Shown here: positions 1 to 13,100 of the stretch, piece after piece | How positions within the stretch are numbered: position 1 is the stretch's first letter | Layout of the letters: the number at the start of each line of letters is the position of its first letter | Assembly: GCA_019454045.1 (NCBI GenBank) | Contig: SKCR01031814.1 | Span: 1 to 64,000, forward strand | DNA: 64,000 nucleotides | Reading direction: 5' to 3' | From: Zanthoxylum bungeanum | Lineage: Eukaryota; Streptophyta; Magnoliopsida; Sapindales; Rutaceae | Program-made: the position numbers and the translations under genes | Notes under the pieces: model-generated | What the model was told of the DNA's origin: nothing | Database searches by the model: none | Seen by the model: the letters and a program-made list of their open reading frames with translations, nothing else

Positions 1-340
1 AAATGTACCAGTAACAGAGAGTAATCCGATGATCTCAAATTGAGACATGAAAAGGCTCTTAGTCAACTCGGCTTCTTTGACCAAAAAATTTGATTCAAAC
101 TCCGTACACTTGACGATCTCAGATTCAATCTCTCGTGTGATCTGGAAATTCGCCTCGATTTCTTCATCGATCTTACGAATGGATGCGAAATTTTAAATCA
201 GAAGTAAGTCCGATCTTTTGAGTAATACATTTGTTTTCGTTTTTAACATAAAAGCAATTATTCAATGACTAGTTAGTTACCTGATCGAGCATGTCCTTGA
301 GTGAAGAAATATGACTGAGAATCGCTCCTGAATCGTCCAT
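1..340 (-). CDS. 5' end of an unidentified gene for a charged, probably coiled-coil protein (partial)
   Basis: Two exons can be joined on the minus strand. Exon 1 is 340-281: the ATG is at 340-338, it encodes 20 residues beginning MDDSGAILSHISSLKDMLDQ, and it ends in CAG before a GTAACT donor. Exon 2 is 171-1, follows a CGTAAG acceptor, keeps the frame and stays open for all 57 codons to the window edge. The product is rich in Glu, Lys and Ile in a heptad-like pattern (IDEEIEANFQITREIESEIV), which suggests a coiled coil. I see no signal peptide, membrane segment or catalytic motif, and I do not recognise the family with certainty. The exact joining of the splice sites and the open 57 codons make a real gene likely. 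The gene continues beyond base 1. Confidence 0.6.
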
Positions 341-3300
341 TGTTCTCTCCTTTATCTGTCTCTCTCATTTCCCGCTTCTTGAACGGCTTCTGTTTTATAT
401 TTGAAAATAAAATTTCAAATGCTCTGATTTCCCGCGTTTCCATTTCAAAAAAATAAAATAAAATATTTTGATTGATATAATAATATAATGAAATATTACA
501 ATAAAAATAATTATAAAATAGTATTATCATTTTTTTATAAATAATAAAAAATAGATTCATTTAAAACAATGAAAAATGCTTTTTAAATTTGTTTTATTAA
601 TATTACGAAACTAACTTATGGAACTAGGATTTACCATTATTATTCAAAAATAAATAAATAAATAAATAAATAAAATACTTTTTTTTAAAAATTGAGCAGT
701 AATAATTGACAATTGACATATTCAGTTTAATTTATTGGCCTCTACTTTTTAATAAACCATATTTATTTTTTAAATTACACTTACTAAAAATAAAGATTTT
801 GTTTTTATTTTTCTCTCTCACTTACAATTCATATTAATTGTCCTCTTAAAACAAATCCCTAATTGCAATCATCAAAATCTATTATCACATAAAATTAAAA
901 TTAATACCAACAACAACAACAAAATCCACCATTTATTCACAAAATTTAACAAAACCCAACAATAAAACCCATCATATATTATGCGTGTAACGACCGTGAT
1001 GGCTCAAAGATTTTGGGACCCTAGGTGAATTTATAAATTATATGATCCCGATAAAAATAGATTGTTTTTGAATTTTTAATATAATGGATATTAATTTTCT
1101 TAAATTTGGGCCCCCCTAATTTTGACATAAGACGGGGCCATCTGATTGCTTGCGTCGTCGGTTGTCCCTAATGCCACCCTTGGTGACGAAACTATATGGC
1201 ACTAGTGAGGGTGGTGTTGGACTTGATCGTGAAAAAAAAATAAAAATTATATTTTTTAATAAAAAATAATTAATCAAAAAATGAGGCAGATAAAACAAAG
1301 AGAAGTTTAAAAAAAATAAAATATTATGAATTTAAAATGATTTTCATAAAAACGTTTTCTCCAAGATATTTTGCTTTCCAAAAATGATTTTCATTGAAAA
1401 TATTTTACTCACAGAAATCATTTAACGTCAAAACAAACGAACCTTACGAAGAAAAAATATGAATAACGTTTTCAACAAGATGTTATGAAATTACACAGGA
1501 TCGTTACTCTGAGGGTAATTCGACACATACGGTTAATTGTGTTTTAAATTCTGACACAAAATTAAGACCTAAAATTTAAAAGAATTCATTTTTAAGTATA
1601 TAATGTAATTTTTTATTTATATCTTTTATATTGATAGAGATCTCATTTTTTAATTATTTTTTTTTTAAATTCTAAAATTTAAGACAATTCAAGACTGAGT
1701 TATTAAGCTTAGTAGTATTAACTATGAGACATTATAATTTATATATAATAAAAAAACTTAATAATTTGAATTTTCTAACATTAATCTAATTATTTATAAA
1801 CTTAAATTAAAAATAAAATAAAAAACTGGAACTTAAATTTATAAAAAAACTTAAACTACCTGCGGAAGCTTAGTAGTATTAACCATGAGACATTATAATT
1901 TATATATAATAAAAAAACTTAATAATTTGAATTTTCTAACATTAATCTAATTATATATAAACTTAAATTAAAAATAAAATAAAAAACTGGAACTTAAATT
2001 TATAAAAAAAAAAACTTAAACTACCTACGGATCCTCTTGGGGTAAATCAAATTTCATGTAATTCAATTACATTTTTTAGATAGTTAACTCCATTACAATT
2101 ATTTACTCATCATTATTATATGTTTATTTTGTTGATCATTCAACTCTCGTTGCGCATGCAAATACATTATCGAACAAGTCTTTAAAATCATTGGGGGCAT
2201 CTTCTTGTTGCCTTAAATCAATTCCGGTTCAATCATTGACACATGTTGTTGCTTCTAAGATGCTTGAATGTAATAAAATTCGTTTCGCTTCCAAAATATT
2301 GCCTCATAAGTTGAAAGATTGTTCAACCGCAATGATGGAAACATGTGTTGCCAACACCTTAACAATAATCGATAAAACATAATAAATATTTTGATATCGG
2401 TTTCACCAATCAAATACTTGAAATTTTTTGCTTGTACGAACTTTCCACATAAAACTCGAAATTATGTGAAAAGCAAAGTTGTGAAATATCTTTACTTTAT
2501 AGATAGTGTTGTATGTGTCTTTTTATAAATAATTGAGTCATGAACTGTAAAAGTTGAGTTTTTTTTTTTTTTTTTTTTTTTTTGTTGTAAATAATTAAGT
2601 TATGAGGTGTAAAATTTTTGAGTCTTTATCCATTGTAAATAATTAAGTCATGAGTTGTAAAGTAATATATTATTTTTGTATTTAAAGGGATGGCTTGCAT
2701 AGTATTGTATTCGCATCTGTGTTCCCAACATTCCAACATTACAATTTTCAGCAACCTTAATACAGTAAGCATCCTATTTTAAAAATTAAGGTCGGTCTAA
2801 ATTACAACCCATGAAATCTGGTTTTCACTATAAAAATTAAGTCAACTAGGTTATTCTTAGGAGATAATCAAGTCAGCATCCTTGATCAAGCAAGCATTCT
2901 TTCAAAAGAATCTATTCACTTCGCAATTTTCAGCAACCTTAATCAAGCAAGCATTTTTTTTAAAAAAATTTGTTTTAAGAAACTTTTCTTAGTTTTTAAA
3001 TATTTATCGGGAAAAACAAAGTATCGCATAATCAGCGAAAGTATTATTTATATTTAATGCATTAACACATAAGCCCATCATCTTCACAGCTCACATATTA
3101 CATCACATTTTTCAACTTCTAACATAACTTTTTGTGATCATTGTGAGCAAAAGACAAAACACATAAAAGTTATAAATGGTCAGAAAACTTATTTAGAAGA
3201 TCGAATCACATTGTTAGAACATCAGTTAGGGAATCCTAATATTCATTTAGAGAGAACATCAAGACATAATAATAATTTACAGGATTATTAGTAGAAAAGA

Positions 3301-3740
3301 ATAAAGTAATTTTAAGAAATCCCACAAGTTTTAAACAGTCCTGCCTTGCAAATAGACAATAATAACAAGATTAGGCATAAACATGATTTATGTATCAACA
3401 CTTGAGATTATAAAGGCTTAGAAGTTTTAAAACGGTAACCTTTGGCAGAGTGATTCCGCAATCAATCCACAAAATAGGAAACTCAAATGGAACAGCACAA
3501 GCCTCTGTTCACAATCAAATCCACCAATAATAAAATATTGTTAACAAGGTATTAGCTTAGCTTCAACATGGTTTCAGGAATCTGGGTCATTTCAACATGA
3601 GCCATAAAACCTAAAACATATCACCTTCATTCAGCTACTGGTGAATTCTTTCATAAACCCATTCTCTGTGTGTATATATATTAACATCAGAATGCATAGA
3701 AATACTGGTAAGTTAAATTGTTTATAATCTAATTACAGGA
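341..3740. other. AT-rich intergenic region between the first gene and UPF2
   Basis: No convincing gene was found here. It holds an AATA microsatellite (about 649-675), a direct duplication (1705-2030), a T run of about 30 bases (near 2553-2583), and short diverged direct repeats at 2520-2660 (three copies of a TAAATAATTRAGT-containing unit) and at 2749/2931 (CAGCAACCTTAAT). The first gene's promoter must lie in its left part, since that gene reads leftward from 340. The part near 3740-4164 is probably UPF2 3'UTR. Confidence 0.6.
1705..2030. repeat. Tandem duplication of about 161 bp in AT-rich DNA
   Basis: Two adjacent copies (1705-1865 and 1866-2030) both start AAGCTTAGTAGTATTAA and end CTACCTRCGG. 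They differ by only a few substitutions and by the length of an A run. No coding content is visible. Confidence 0.9.
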
Positions 3741-4164
3741 CATATCCATAGCAACATTTGCAAACAAACAAACACCAGAAGTCGCACACGAAATTTTTGC
3801 TCCTTCATTCTCCAACACCTTGTAAAAACGCGAGGAATCAGACATATTTACCATCCAATAAGCAGAGGGAAAAATAATCTGTAGAACTTGTGCTGGAAGT
3901 TATGGCTTTCGGTTTCAGGACCACGAATCGAAACTCCCAAAATGAATTCCATTCCTTTGTATACCCCCAGATTTCACCTGCTTCGAGCTCTTGGGATGAC
4001 ACAAAACTCTAAATAAAGAGCGTAAACTCTTAGTAAAGGTGTCACAATTCTATTTTTTTTTCCAAATCAAAGTATTCTCACTTCTTTCCATTGTTGTAGC
4101 CACATCCTAACACCCATTATTACCCTGTAAGTGAAAATATTCACTTTTTTTGGTCTGTAAATGC
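3740..4164 (-). other. Probable UPF2 3'UTR
   Basis: This lies directly downstream of the UPF2 stop codon (4165-4167) and has no other coding content. The polyadenylation site cannot be placed from sequence alone; the left boundary given is arbitrary. Confidence 0.35.
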
Positions 4165-7100
4165 CTATTTTCTCCTGCTGTGATGGGCTCCACCGCCTGA
4201 ATAATAATGATGCCCATGGCGTGATCCACCAGTTCTCCTGCTGGCTCCTTCCCATGAGCTACCGCGGCTCGCAACTCTGCTGCTTCCACTTGGCATCCAA
4301 TTAGAATTCAACATCTGGGTTCCCAACACATTATTATCCTCTTCTCTATCGTTATACTCTAAGACCAGCCTCTTTATGTCTTGTTTCTCTTCCAACTCAG
4401 CTGCTTCTTTCTGTTTTGTGCTCTGCACAAGGGTGCAATCCCGAGGAATAAACATCTGCTTTGTCTGTTGCTTGTGTCCACGCTTCACAAGGACTTTCAC
4501 CTGAACTTCCTTGGTTTCTCCAATCTCCTCCTCTAACGCCTCATCACCACTTTCCCCTCCAATCCTTCCATGATGATCCTTCGAGGATCCTTCGAACACG
4601 TTCATTGGTATCATCATATTTAAAGTAGGTCGGCCTCTCAGCTCTTGTTTGCGCTGCTCCATGCTCTCCTGAACTACAGCCCTGAGCTCCTGATCAAAAT
4701 TTGCTAGTTCCTCAGGGTCAACCTCTGCCACCTTTTGTCTGAAATGAACTTCATCGTCCTCATCAGAAGCAGGTCCACCACCCTCATCATCATCCTCCTC
4801 ATTGTCACATTCTTCATCATGGTTCTCTTCATCCAAGTCATCATCATCATGCCCATCTGGGTCCATAGTGCCACTTCCTGAATTGCTGTCACTGTCCCCA
4901 ATGTCCTCATGCACTCTACCATTTTCCTCAGAACCACGCACTGTACTTTGTCCATTAGCTGAAATGGTGTTGGAAGCAGATCGCCTTGAAGGCTTTTCAG
5001 TGTCAGAGTGCTTCTCACTGTTAGCTTTATCTGTTGATACAGTACGCTCATGCTCTTCGAGCTCTGTCAGAGCTGCATTAACTTCTTCAATGGAAGAGTA
5101 TCGAGTCATGTTGGGGCGTAAGTCCGCAAATAAATCCTGCAAAAGGCTTCAATTTATGAGCTCACACACCATACATAGATGGGATTATATTATCTCATAC
5201 GAATTCCAGATGTGGCTAAATCTTAGAATACATATGCGAGGAAAATAAACAAAGCCCAAGGGAGGATATGTGCATAATAACAGAGGCCATTAGTACTTGC
5301 TCGATCCTAGCACAAGTCTTAGCAACAATCCTGTTCAATAAACACACACATTCCATAGGTGTGAAGATTTCCAAAACAGAGCTCAGAATCAACATCCAAC
5401 CAAGTTCAATTTTGCTTATTGAGTACATCCTTAATCAACTGCTAGCCTATTAGATAGTTTTTGAAATTTGAAAATTTTCTTAAGGCAGCTAATAATGGAT
5501 GCAAATCAAGGATAAACCAAAATGCTAAGATTTCACAATGCCCCATCACAACCCATCTCTTAAAAGAATGTTAAACATGACAAAGGTATTATTATTTTTA
5601 ATACAGCAGCACAGTGCATAATGAGTTACACTTAGTTTTATGCTCTATAAGATTATTCACCGTGAAAGGAGTTCCACATGCAAATCAACAAACTCGGCAT
5701 CTTACATAGGTGCTTTCATTTTTATCAATCGTGTATCTAATTGTCTCTCCTTCCGCACCTACTGTATGATCACAAGTTACCCCCTAAGACAACATTCATG
5801 TAGATGCAGCTTACAGCAGGTCCATTCTGTAACTGCACTTCAGGTAACAATGGTTATGGCTGCCATTCTGTACATTTTCAATCATTAATTCAGGTTAACC
5901 TAGATATATACTCTTGATATTACAATTTTGCAAGGTTGGCCAGTACACAATTTGATATCACTCTTTCTTGAGATAAATGATGAACCGAGAGAAAGAGACC
6001 GGGTGGGGATGGGTTGGTGTAATATCTAAAATCCCAGGATTATTTATTTATGAAGCCCAGGTTGTCATATTTGACAATTCCCCATCTGAGATTCTTTCTC
6101 AAAGGGGGAAAAAAGAGCCACGTCACTGACCTGTAAGTCGAATTCAACATCCAGCGGCAATGAACCTTTGCTGAGAATATACCTCTGGAAGTGTATCAAA
6201 AATCGATCAAGTTTCCTCTTGGAAGAGCCTCGGTCAAAGTAGTGCCCACAAGTCTCAAGAAGAGTAATAACCATCCTGATCCGGAAACAATCTTCTGGTG
6301 GGTCCAGTACATCTTGCTATAGCATGCATAACCAGAAATTTATCACCATTTAAGAGAAGGTTAATTATAAATTGATGACAAAAAGTTATATTTAAATAAT
6401 AACAAAAGAAAATTGAAATCTAACCAGATCTTTTCAAGTTATGCTATTGTCTTTCATCAAAGATTTTAACTAGAACGAAAAAGTATATTGTTGACGGAAG
6501 CAATGGTGCAATACACATGTAATCACTTTCTCCACTTTTGTGGTTATATCAAAATTTCCAAAACATGGATAGAAAATCCATACCTCTGCTGTCCCATGGC
6601 CGAAGATAAGTATCAAATAAAGAGTATCAAAAATAACAGATGAGTCCACATGTTCATAGTTGTATAACTCTCCTAGAAACCGCATATGGGCAATGCGTCT
6701 CTGCTGCATCCCATAGTCATTCAATTCCAGGCCAAGCCTAATCTCCTCCAAAACCTGGAAGTAAATGATGCAAATATTACAGTTTCCACAAAAATTTCAC
6801 GCACAGCAGCTTGCACACAAGCGCACTCTATCTGAGAGTTTTCAGGTAAATACTTTGTATTATATTTTTCATTATTATTCATCTTTTAGGGATTGGCTAG
6901 GATAGGAAGGTGATTAATTTGCTTGCAAACCTCTCCCAGGATAGAAGACTAGGAAATACAATCTTTAAAAATGAGTGTCAAACCAATAGCCACATAAGGA
7001 AAACGTCGTCAATAGTAGCAAAAATTAGCATGCCCCTCGAGGCTTTCACTTTTAAAAATCTCCATGTCTGAGTGAGAGGAAAAGATAGAGATTCTAGAGA

Positions 7101-10100
7101 AACAGCTAACAACACAAATACACCACCTTTTTCTCCTTTCAGTAAGTACATGAATGCACTTAATACTTAGAACTCCAACAATAAGAGTTCAACTGAAGAT
7201 CTCTACAGAACCAATATATGCATTTACAATTTATGACATACGAGTATCCTTTTAAATTTGCTATGCTTTCCCTCACTTGTTTTTCTATCCAAGGAAGTGA
7301 ACTCACAGAAGCAGAGAAAATTTCTTATGTTAATCATTCATCCCTAAAGTAGACATAAGAAAGTATCAAGATCCATAGGAAGGAGGGAAGGGAACTTATA
7401 AAGCTACTTCACTTTCTTCCCCGTGATAAGATTGGTAAAAGCAGCTCTTAGGTGTGATCAGAACTCTCTCACAACTCTGCCAGGTTACTCACTAACTAGA
7501 TGTCTAGATCTAGCACTAAAAATTCTAAGTTAACAGGGATTACTACCATTCTGCAAAACACTTTCACTCAACACATTCCTGATTATGAAGAGCCTATCTG
7601 GCATCTGTTGTACTATATCAACAACTTCACCACTATATTGTTAAAGAGTGCATCCTGGGGAACCCTGAATTCCCTAGGCAAGCATTCTGAGTTATACCAT
7701 CGCATGCTTAGCCAATGGTTCATCAAGACAACCCCACAAAAAGCAATATATTATCAGGAAGATCAATAAAGAACATTAGTGTAAAGTTAAAATCAACATC
7801 ATTTTAAGGAAAACCAGAAATACATTTCAAAATAACAGAACCAAACCTCATCCACAACAGCTACTGCAAACTCATCGTGATAGCGACTTAAACCAGCAGT
7901 GAGAGAAGCAATCAAGTGAATCTGACCATACTTCCCTTTATGAACCTTCAAAAAGCACTTCAAAAGGTATGACTCACAATCACTCCAAGGTAATTTACGG
8001 AGTTGCCTTAGCACGTGCTCGATGGAAGACTTATCAAGATCAGAGAATAGCAACTTCCTGATATACTGCAAAATCATCATAAGGAAGTATAATTTTATAA
8101 TTTAAATTAAAAAAATTATAAAAGGTATCGAACCAATATACAATAATGATTAATACCTGATACAATGGAGGACGGACTTTAGATACTCGTGCGGATCTTT
8201 CAGGAGGTTTGCAGAGGTAGTAAGCATTTTCCACAAGAGTAACATGACGGGGGTCCAAATTTTTGACATTCTTCAAGCGCATTAAAATCTCCAACATGTT
8301 GGACATCCGTACAGTAGTTTCAGGAGATCGATACAGAAAGCGGCCACATATCTCGAGAAGATTGCATGCAACATCAATGTTATGATGAGTGAAATCATCT
8401 AAACAAGCCTGGTAAGGAGAGAAAGCATCAAATCTGTAAGCAAACATTCCCCTAAGAAATAATTCAACAGTGGAGCAGCTCAGAGCAACAAGAGTGATAA
8501 AAAAGAAAGCAAATAAGATGGCTACAAGTTACAACATCAACATAGTTTCAGCTTGACTCTTTTGCAAGACATGTTTTAAACCACCACCAAAGAAAGGAAA
8601 GGAAGAAAAAAGAAAAAGGGCTTTCTAGGCAAAACATTTAAATATTGATTCATAACTCTAGATAATATAAAACAATATGCATACGGAAAGGCTTGGAGAT
8701 CTACATAACAAACACCCCCCCCCCCCCCCCCAATCCAATGTCTAACACAAAAATTGAAAATGTTCAATCTCCAGTCTTTCTATCAATCAACTGCCCAGCA
8801 TATACCTTTAAACAACTAAAAACAAGACCAGCTGGTGCAATTTTGAACTTGCAAAGTTCTCCGATAAACCTAATATTCCTGATCTTCGTTTCGATGTTCA
8901 TTTGATCCTGCAGAAGTAAATTATGACTTAGGATGGAAATAATATATAAATGAATGGGAAAAAAAAAAGGAAAATAAATAAAAAGCTGAAGGCAAATATT
9001 CAACCTTTTTATTTATTAAGAAGTTGAACTCTTCCTCCAACATCTGTAAGAGCGTGGAATACACATCCTTCATACAAGTTGACAGTGTGGCAACCATGCG
9101 TGAATAGTATGGCAGCAGTTCCAAAGATGTTCGTGGGACATTAAACAGCGCCCTTACAAGCCTTTTCCTATTTGACTTTGAATTTAAATAGCAAAACTCC
9201 ACCTGAAGGTATGCAATAAGAAATTATAAACTTCAACGGAGATTACTATACCACCAAGGGGAGAAAGAAAACAGGAGTATTGAACAATAAAGGTAAAAAA
9301 GGCATTATTACAGTCAATTGATCTATAAGGTCGCGGCTGACGCAGCCTGGGAGTCTCTGCAATAGAGCATCCAAATTGGTCCCCTCAACACCTTTAAGTT
9401 TCTCCTTTTCAGTTTCCACTTTTCTTTCTGGATCTTTTTCTTTCCCTTTCTCCTTGTCTGGATCTTTAGTCTTTTCTTTATCTCTCTCTTCTTTATCCTT
9501 TCCTTTCCCTTTCTCCCTGTCTGGATCTTTAGTCTTTTCTTTATCTTTCTCTTCTTTATCCTTTCCTTTCCCTTTCTCCTTGTCTGGATCTTTCGCCTTT
9601 TCTTTATCTTTCTCTTCTTTATCCTTTACTTTATCAGTCGCTTTGCCTTCTGGTGAAGCACCTGAATCTGCAGAAACCTCTGCAGTATCTTGGGAAGCCA
9701 ACTGACCTTGGTCAGGTTCAGAAGCCGGTTCCTTATAAGGAAACAAAACTTTCTATAAGCAACTGCAAATTAGCTATTAAGCTAATATTTTTGGAAAAAA
9801 AATATTATACTCTCTCATATTTATGTTACTAAAGCACATAGAGTAATAAAAGCCCCATAAAACCATAGTACTGTGATCAATCAATGGAAATTACGACAAA
9901 GTCAAATAAACTGGCAAGAAATCTAATAAATTCACAACTTTGATCTTACATTATCCATGGTGTTTTTATTTTTATTTTTCTTTAAATTAGATATTTGATT
10001 TTTTTCCAACTTTAAACATCAGAAATATTTGGAATTTCAAAACATCTGTGAAAAAGCAAGAGTTATAAAAAAATAATAAATAATAAAGCAGATAAAATAA

Positions 10101-13100
10101 TCTATTGATCACCTCTAAGCAATCTCAACTGATAGCCATAATTTGCACAGTAGTGAAAAAATATACAACATATACAACTAAGGTAAATTTTGCAAAATTT
10201 AGAAACAGTTAATAACTTAAAAAATGCAAAACCTGTCAGCTTGCTTTATCTAACTCAAAAAAAAAAAATCAAGAAAAAAAGAGTTAAAAATTCAGACTGC
10301 ATACAGTTGGCTGCTCTTGTGGCTTCACAGATTGGTCATTCGCTTTATGCTCTGCCTCTCCCAGTAATACTGCTGGCACAAATGCTCTGAACAGCACATA
10401 GAGCACTAAAGTTAAAGCAGATTTCAGCATTGAACAAACCACCATCTAAGTGATAATCCAATCAACAGAAAGCTTCCATATTCATTAACACCTATCAGCT
10501 AATATTTCCTTTTTGTCTTTTTGATAAGTGATAATGAAGTACAAGACAAATCCAACCTGAGATCAGGTAAGCATTCATAGAAAGCCCTAGTCTCTTCATC
10601 ATCCCACACAGCTTCCAGAACAGAAGAATCTTTGCCAGCCGCAGGAGAAGAAGCATCCTCTCCAGAAGTAACCCTAGTCGTGTGAACATCCTCTGGCATG
10701 ACTGGAGGCTGCATATCAAGCGCTTCTGCCAAACTGTAAAACAAAAAAACCTACGAGGTAAGTGGATTCGCAAAGACCAAGTCATTAATGGAAAATCACT
10801 AAATATTCCTGGTATCAGTCAGTAAACTAGATAAGGGTCTTGTTTAAAGCCTCCTAATAACACTTGGGCCAGAAAACAGCATGCAAGTTGACATGACACA
10901 CAGGGAAAACAAATGATGACCAAGAATGTACGATACCAGAAAAAAAAATACCCAGGACAGGAAACCTATGCTCCTGTAATGCAGCATAACCCATCACATT
11001 CATCCCAAGAAAAATACTCTCATTCTATTGGCCGCAGTGGGTGTCTCTGACCTACTGTCAATGACTCGAAAACCTTCAGAATGGCAATGTGAAGGATGAC
11101 GTCAAGAACCATAGCAACCAATTAGAGAAAAACAATTAAAAGTCAAGAACATATACATTCACCTGAATAATAGAATCGAAATAAACATCCAAGGCAATCA
11201 ATAAACTCACAACACGTTCTGACTTCAACTAATTACAATATCTTCAATAACGGTTTCTCTTATTACGAGATAAACCTAAAGCTTCAATTAACGAGTGCCC
11301 ACAGCTCATAAGATCTCAAAATTTCCAATTTAAGTACAACATGAAATGATGAAACCTAATAGAAATTACTATCCTTCAGTCCACAGTCCAGAACCTTGCT
11401 CTTACTTTTAGCACTAATCAATACTCCTCCCACACACAACCCAAACAATAACAAAATTAGTAAGCACATCAAATCTAGGACCAGCGACAACAATCTCAGC
11501 AATAACATCATTTTTGAACCAGAAACCTTTACTTTAAGAACTGCCCAAAGTTCTCTTGGATTATTAGTACAAGCTCAACCTTTATTCAACCAGAAATGAG
11601 TATGGATATTGAAGTGACTGAAAGAGTTGCCAGTGGACAAACAAAAATGAAATAAAATCATCAACTTACGAGGAGACATTCCGGTACAAATGGTCATAAG
11701 ATTTTCGTAGCTTTTCATATGAAGAGGCATTTTCTTCACTGAGCTCTCCTTTAGCATTTAAAATCTTCGCATTTTCATGCTCCATTTGGCGAAGTGACTG
11801 TAACAGGTTGAAAAATTCAACAATTAACGCCTTTAAAAGGAAGTAAAGAAAAATAATCAAGTATGAAAAGAATTAGATCCTCAATCTGATAATGTCAATT
11901 AGCAAAATGCCAGAATCCAAAATTTTCAGGTATAAAAATCTAGATACAGGAAGCACTAAAAAATAACTGATACACTAACTTTTAAACAACGCTATAAAAC
12001 TCTTACAGTGTGCTCAGACTGAAGAAGTTCTTGGACAGCATTGTAATATGTATGAAATGCCTTCTTGAAAATTTTCTTTTGATCCACCGTGATATTAAGG
12101 CCCTTAAAAAACTGTAGCAAAATGTCAGCAGATAAATTACACAAAGGTGTCTAAAAAAACGTCAAAACGAAGCAGCCAGGGCAAGAATCAAATGAAAACT
12201 ACAAATCACATACAACATACACGCCTACTAAAGATTGAAAGGGATGAAAGAATTAGAGAACTCAAAGGGATAGATAAAAGTTATACAGAAAGAAAAGAAC
12301 ACTTTGAACCTCTTCATAAATCTCATGTCCAGGTCCAGACAGTGGAAGTCCTAAAAAGATTCTTCCTTGTCGAGCAAAACTAGCAAGAAGCGTCAAATTT
12401 GTCTGTGTGGTATCTCGGTCCTTTAAGTGTTCTATGCTAGTAAGATCCTTTATGACGTTAATGAAAATGCTGCTATCTTCTATAATCCCAACAAAATAAA
12501 GTTCCAGGAGGAGTTTCAGCGTGCTGCGCTTCTTCATGGCCTTCAAGTTCCTGTCAGCATCCAAGTCCTCCCCAGATTTTCCAGGAAAGAATACTTTCAA
12601 GAGTCCTTCAATCAGGCTTGGTGAGAAGTCTTTGTACCGTTGATGAAGCAAAGAGCATATCTACGAAAAGTCGACAAGTGTCAGCCAATATCGATGTACA
12701 TTTGTACACATAAATCTTGGCTGTAGAAACATATTTAGAAATAAGGATGCTTTTGTTCTTGATACTGAATGAAAACTTAACACAAATGTCACTCATTAAT
12801 ATACAGAACTAACTAATGCCCGGTATTGTACATAAGTTTTGGTGCTTGAATCTACAATTTTGCAAAGATACTTAAAAAGCAGGCAAAACAAAAAATAATC
12901 CTAAAACATTATCAGCAACTTTAACTGCAGTAGACAACCATGCTTATTATCACGCCAACATAGATCGGAGAATCTCTATTAGTCTATTTGACTTAGCATT
13001 ATCTTGAAGCCATTAAGTATTATACCTGTATAATACCAAAAGAATAGATATCGTTTCTTAAGTAATTTCACAGTTTCGACAGTAGATACAATATCTTTAC

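Noticed and set aside
2191..2382. 63-codon ORF in the left intergenic region
   Set aside because: No recognisable domain, no flanking exons or retained frame, and AT-rich intergenic setting; probably chance.
4802..5248. 148-codon plus-strand ORF opposite UPF2 exon 16
   Set aside because: Antisense shadow of the acidic Asp/Glu-rich coding stretch (reads as Ser-rich); the minus strand matches UPF2.
9376..9705. 109-codon plus-strand ORF rich in Ser, Phe and Leu
   Set aside because: Antisense shadow of the UPF2 Lys/Glu repeat exon.
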